In this document: one piece after another, positions 61,604 through 64,000 of the stretch
Layout of the letters: each line of letters starts with the position of its first letter
How positions within the stretch are numbered: position 1 is the stretch's first letter
Origin: Croceicoccus mobilis
GTDB lineage: Bacteria > Pseudomonadota > Alphaproteobacteria > Sphingomonadales > Sphingomonadaceae
Assembly (NCBI RefSeq): GCF_001661965.1
Contig: NZ_LYWZ01000028.1
Span: 226,414-290,413, forward strand
Reading direction: 5' to 3'
Length of the DNA: 64,000 nucleotides
Notes under the pieces: model-generated
What the model saw: only the letters and a program-made list of their open reading frames with translations
What the model was told of the DNA's origin: nothing
The model's database searches: none
Made by a program: the position numbers and the translations under genes

Positions 61604-63112
61604 GTGGGGATCTACAGCGTGGAACTTTATCTTCAGGTCCGTCTGGCTTGCGCGGATGGCATGAGCCAACGGGCGGCGGCGAAGCGTTTCAATGTGTCGC
61701 GCGAAACGGTACGCAAGATGCTGTCGTTTTCATCGCCGCCGGGTTACCGGCGCCAGTCCGTACCGCAGCGCCCGAAGCTGGACGGGTTTGTGGCGATCAT
61801 TGATGGATGGCTTGAGGGTGACCGCAGTGTCCCGCGCAAGCAACGCCATACGGCGAAGCGGGTATTCGACCGTTTGCGCACCGAGCATGGTTTCACCGGC
61901 GGCTATACGATCATCAAGGATTACATCCGGGAGCGCGAACAGCGCAGCCGGGAGATGTTCGTGCCGCTGGCGCACCCTGCGGGAGATGCGCAGGCCGATT
62001 TCGGGGAAGCGCTGGTGGAGATCGGCGGGGTGGAGCAGAAGGCCTACTTCTTCGCGCTCGATCTGCCGCACAGTGATGCCTGCTATGTGCGGGCCTATCC
62101 GGCGGCGGTGGCGGAGGCCTGGGTGGACGGACACGTGCATGCCTTCGCGTTTTTCGGCGCGGTACCGCGCTCGATCGTCTATGACAACGATCGCTGCCTT
62201 GTGACGAAGATCCTGCCCGACGGCACGCGGCAGCGTGCCACGCTGTTCAGCGCTTTCCTGTCACATTACGTGATCCGCGACCGCTATGCTCGCCCGGGCA
62301 AGGGGAACGAGAAAGGCAATGTGGAGGGGCTGGTAGGCTATTGCCGGCGCAACTTCATGGTGCCGATCCCGAAGTTCCCGACCTGGGAGGCGTTCAACCT
62401 GTGGCTGGAGGAGCAATGCCGCAAGCGCCAGCAGGACAAGGTGCGCGGGCAGAGCGAGACGATCGGTGAGCGGCTGCAGCGCGATCTCGCGGCCATGCAG
62501 CCTCTGCCCGCTACACCCTTCGAGGCCTGCGATCAGAAAGGCGGGAGGGTCTCCTCGCAATCCCTGGTGCGCTACAGGACCAACGATTATTCGGTTCCGG
62601 TGGCCTGGGGCCATCAGGAGGTCTGGATCAGGGCCTATGTCGATGAGGTGGTGATCGGCTGCCGCAGCGAAGTCATCGCCCGTCATCCTCGTTGCTATGC
62701 CCGCGAGGAGGTTGTCTTCGACCCGCTCCATTATCTCCCGCTGATCGAGCAGAAGATCAACGCATTCGACCAGGCTGCGCCTTTGCAGGGCTGGGACCTG
62801 CCCGAAGCGTTCACGACACTGCAGCGGTTGATGGAAGGGCGCATGCACAAACATGGCAGGCGCGAATATGTGCAGGTACTGCGCCTGCTGGAAACGTTCA
62901 CCCTCGCCGATCTCCAGGCGGCGGTCGAACAGGCCATCGATCTTGGCGCCATCGGCTTCGATGCCGTCAAGCACCTCGTCCTGTGCCGGATCGAACGCGT
63001 ACCGCCCAGGCTGGACCTGGACGTCTATCCCTTCCTGCCACGCACCACGGTCGAGAAGACCTTTGCCAGAGCCTATCTGAGCCTGCTCTCCGACCGGCAG
63101 GAGGCCGCATGA
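61604..63112 (+). CDS. istA: IS21 transposase IstA
   Basis: 502 residues. An N-terminal helix-turn-helix (RLACADGMSQRAAAKRFNVSRETVRKML) is followed by the DDE integrase core: AQADFGEALVEIGG, SIVYDNDRCLV and the Glu region around GNEKGNVEGLVGYCRRNFMVP. GTG start with a GGGAGG ribosome site. The stop overlaps istB by ATGA, the normal coupling in this family. Full length, so probably active. Confidence 0.95.
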   Translation: MGIYSVELYLQVRLACADGMSQRAAAKRFNVSRETVRKMLSFSSPPGYRRQSVPQRPKLDGFVAIIDGWLEGDRSVPRKQRHTAKRVFDRLRTEHGFTGGYTIIKDYIREREQRSREMFVPLAHPAGDAQADFGEALVEIGGVEQKAYFFALDLPHSDACYVRAYPAAVAEAWVDGHVHAFAFFGAVPRSIVYDNDRCLVTKILPDGTRQRATLFSAFLSHYVIRDRYARPGKGNEKGNVEGLVGYCRRNFMVPIPKFPTWEAFNLWLEEQCRKRQQDKVRGQSETIGERLQRDLAAMQPLPATPFEACDQKGGRVSSQSLVRYRTNDYSVPVAWGHQEVWIRAYVDEVVIGCRSEVIARHPRCYAREEVVFDPLHYLPLIEQKINAFDQAAPLQGWDLPEAFTTLQRLMEGRMHKHGRREYVQVLRLLETFTLADLQAAVEQAIDLGAIGFDAVKHLVLCRIERVPPRLDLDVYPFLPRTTVEKTFARAYLSLLSDRQEAA

Positions 63113-63876
63113 GCGATCAGGCCCCGGAGATCCTTCTCGCTCACCATCTCAAGGCGCTCAAGCTGCCTACGTGCCTGCGTGAGCATCACAAGCTCGCGCG
63201 GCAATGTGCCGCTGAAGGCGTCGATCATATCCGCTTCCTCGCCCGCCTCGTCGAGATGGAAATGATCGACAGGGAGCGTCGCATGGTCGAGCGGCGCATC
63301 AAGGCCGCGCGCTTCCCCGCCGTCAAAAGCCTCGACAGCTTCGACTTCGCCGCCATCCCCAGGCTCAACAAGATGCAGGTGCTCGAGATGGCGCGCTGCG
63401 AGTGGATCGAGCGGCGTGAGAACGCCATCGCTCTGGGGCCATCAGGCACCGGAAAGACGCACGTAGCGTTGGGGCTCGGACTGGCAGCATGCCAGAAAGG
63501 ACTGTCGGTGGGCTTCACCACCGCGGCAGCGCTGGTCAGCGAAATGATGGAGGCCCGCGACGAGCGCCGTCTTCTGCGCTTCCAGAAGCAGATGGCCGGA
63601 TACAAGCTGCTCATCATCGACGAACTGGGCTTTGTGCCGCTCTCCAAGACCGGCGCCGAACTGTTGTTCGAGCTGATCTCCCAGCGTTACGAACGCGGCT
63701 CCACCTTCATCACCAGCAACCTGCCCTTCGACGAATGGACCGAAACCTTCGGATCTGAGCGTCTCACAGGCGCGCTCCTCGATCGCCTGACCCATCACGT
63801 CAGCATCCTCGAGATGAACGGCGAAAGCTATCGCCTCGCGCACAGCCGGGCCCGCAAGGCCAAAACCAGACCCTGA
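63109..63876 (+). CDS. istB: IS21 helper ATPase IstB
   Basis: 255 residues, DnaC-like AAA+ ATPase: Walker A ALGPSGTGKTHVALGLGLAA, Walker B YKLLIIDELGFVPLSKTGAELLF, sensor region TFITSNLPFDEWTETFG. It assembles on target DNA and stimulates IstA. Length and motifs are complete. Confidence 0.96.
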   Translation: MSDQAPEILLAHHLKALKLPTCLREHHKLARQCAAEGVDHIRFLARLVEMEMIDRERRMVERRIKAARFPAVKSLDSFDFAAIPRLNKMQVLEMARCEWIERRENAIALGPSGTGKTHVALGLGLAACQKGLSVGFTTAAALVSEMMEARDERRLLRFQKQMAGYKLLIIDELGFVPLSKTGAELLFELISQRYERGSTFITSNLPFDEWTETFGSERLTGALLDRLTHHVSILEMNGESYRLAHSRARKAKTRP

Positions 63877-63887
63877 AAATTACACCA

Positions 63888-63940
63888 ATGCCGGGGGGAG
63901 TGGCCCTCGGGCTACGCCCTCACGCCACTCCCCCCGGCAT
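63888..63940. repeat. 16-bp perfect inverted repeat after istB
   Basis: ATGCCGGGGGGAGTGG at 63888 pairs exactly with its complement ending at 63940 across a 21-base loop. It lies inside the IS between istB and the right terminus. It may terminate istAB transcription or block read-in from the flank. Confidence 0.7.
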
Positions 63941-64000
63941 GTAACACGATGGCCTGGTTTTACGCCGCCGAATGGCCGACTTTTGCTCCGCCGTTGACAG

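Larger units (their letters stand above)
61546..63999 (+). mobile_element. IS21-family insertion sequence
   Basis: About 2.45 kb with istA and istB and TG...CA ends. The left terminus (TGCTGCGGGCGGCGTAAAAG) and the right terminus, read inward on the other strand (TGTCAACGGCGGAGCAAAAG), share the TG tip, GGCGG and AAAAGTCG. An extra partial copy of the inner motif lies near 63957-63971, in line with the multiple terminal repeats of IS21 elements. It interrupts a patatin gene. The target duplication cannot be checked because only one base remains to the right. Confidence 0.85.

Noticed and set aside
28098..64000. Type IV secretion genes completing the conjugation system
   Set aside because: Only the transglycosylase, TraD and the relaxase were found. 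No VirB4-like ATPase or Tra pilus proteins are in the window, so self-transfer cannot be claimed from it.
26659..64000. Second copy of the tRNA 3' end as right attachment site
   Set aside because: No repeat of the T-arm/acceptor sequence was found by eye right of the tRNA; it would lie outside the window if it exists.

Overview
The window looks like a high-GC alphaproteobacterial chromosome, most probably order Sphingomonadales. The grounds are the gene order (ccmCDEFGHI, dapF-mtaB-ftsY-yciB, ffh-rpsP-rimM, acpP-fabF-mltG), the protein sequences, and a mobile region of a layout known from sphingomonad integrative elements and plasmids. No species can be named from sequence alone.

Bases 1 to about 26,500 are core chromosome. 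A seven-gene cytochrome c maturation operon comes first, followed by a Kup potassium transporter. A minus-strand run of dapF, mtaB, ftsY and yciB follows, then a GGDEF/EAL signalling protein, then ffh, rpsP and rimM. After these come a Pmp3 peptide, an OxyR regulator, RNase D, aspS, acpP, fabF, mltG and a 2H phosphoesterase. Most genes within a block overlap or nearly touch.

At 26,582 a tRNA with anticodon CAU (probably elongator Met) is followed at once by a P4-type integrase. From there to the right edge the sequence is accessory. The backbone reads as an integrative conjugative element: lytic transglycosylase, Toprim/CHC2 primase-like protein, a 1,415-residue Strawberry-notch helicase with a methyltransferase-like front, a ParB-like protein, ArdC, a DUF2493 protein, SSB, small helpers, a TraD coupling protein and a MobF relaxase. 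Several backbone genes share a leader with a short hairpin and an AGGAGA ribosome site, and several end in strong terminators. No type IV secretion genes are visible, so the element probably continues beyond the window.

Three cargo blocks interrupt this backbone. (1) Between the ParB-like gene and ArdC lies a probable graspetide (omega-ester peptide) cluster: a precursor with five tandem Thr/Asp/Glu-rich core repeats, an MvdC/MvdD-like ATP-grasp ligase and an overlapping membrane protein. This is the most novel system here. (2) A module of about 7.9 kb with two overlapping tyrosine recombinases carries a restriction-modification set (PLD nuclease, type IIG-like enzyme, second methyltransferase, ribbon-helix-helix regulator) and is bounded by a 15-bp direct repeat. 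(3) Beyond the relaxase are a HipBA toxin-antitoxin pair and a patatin/MBL-hydrolase pair whose patatin gene is cut by an IS21-family element that fills the right edge.
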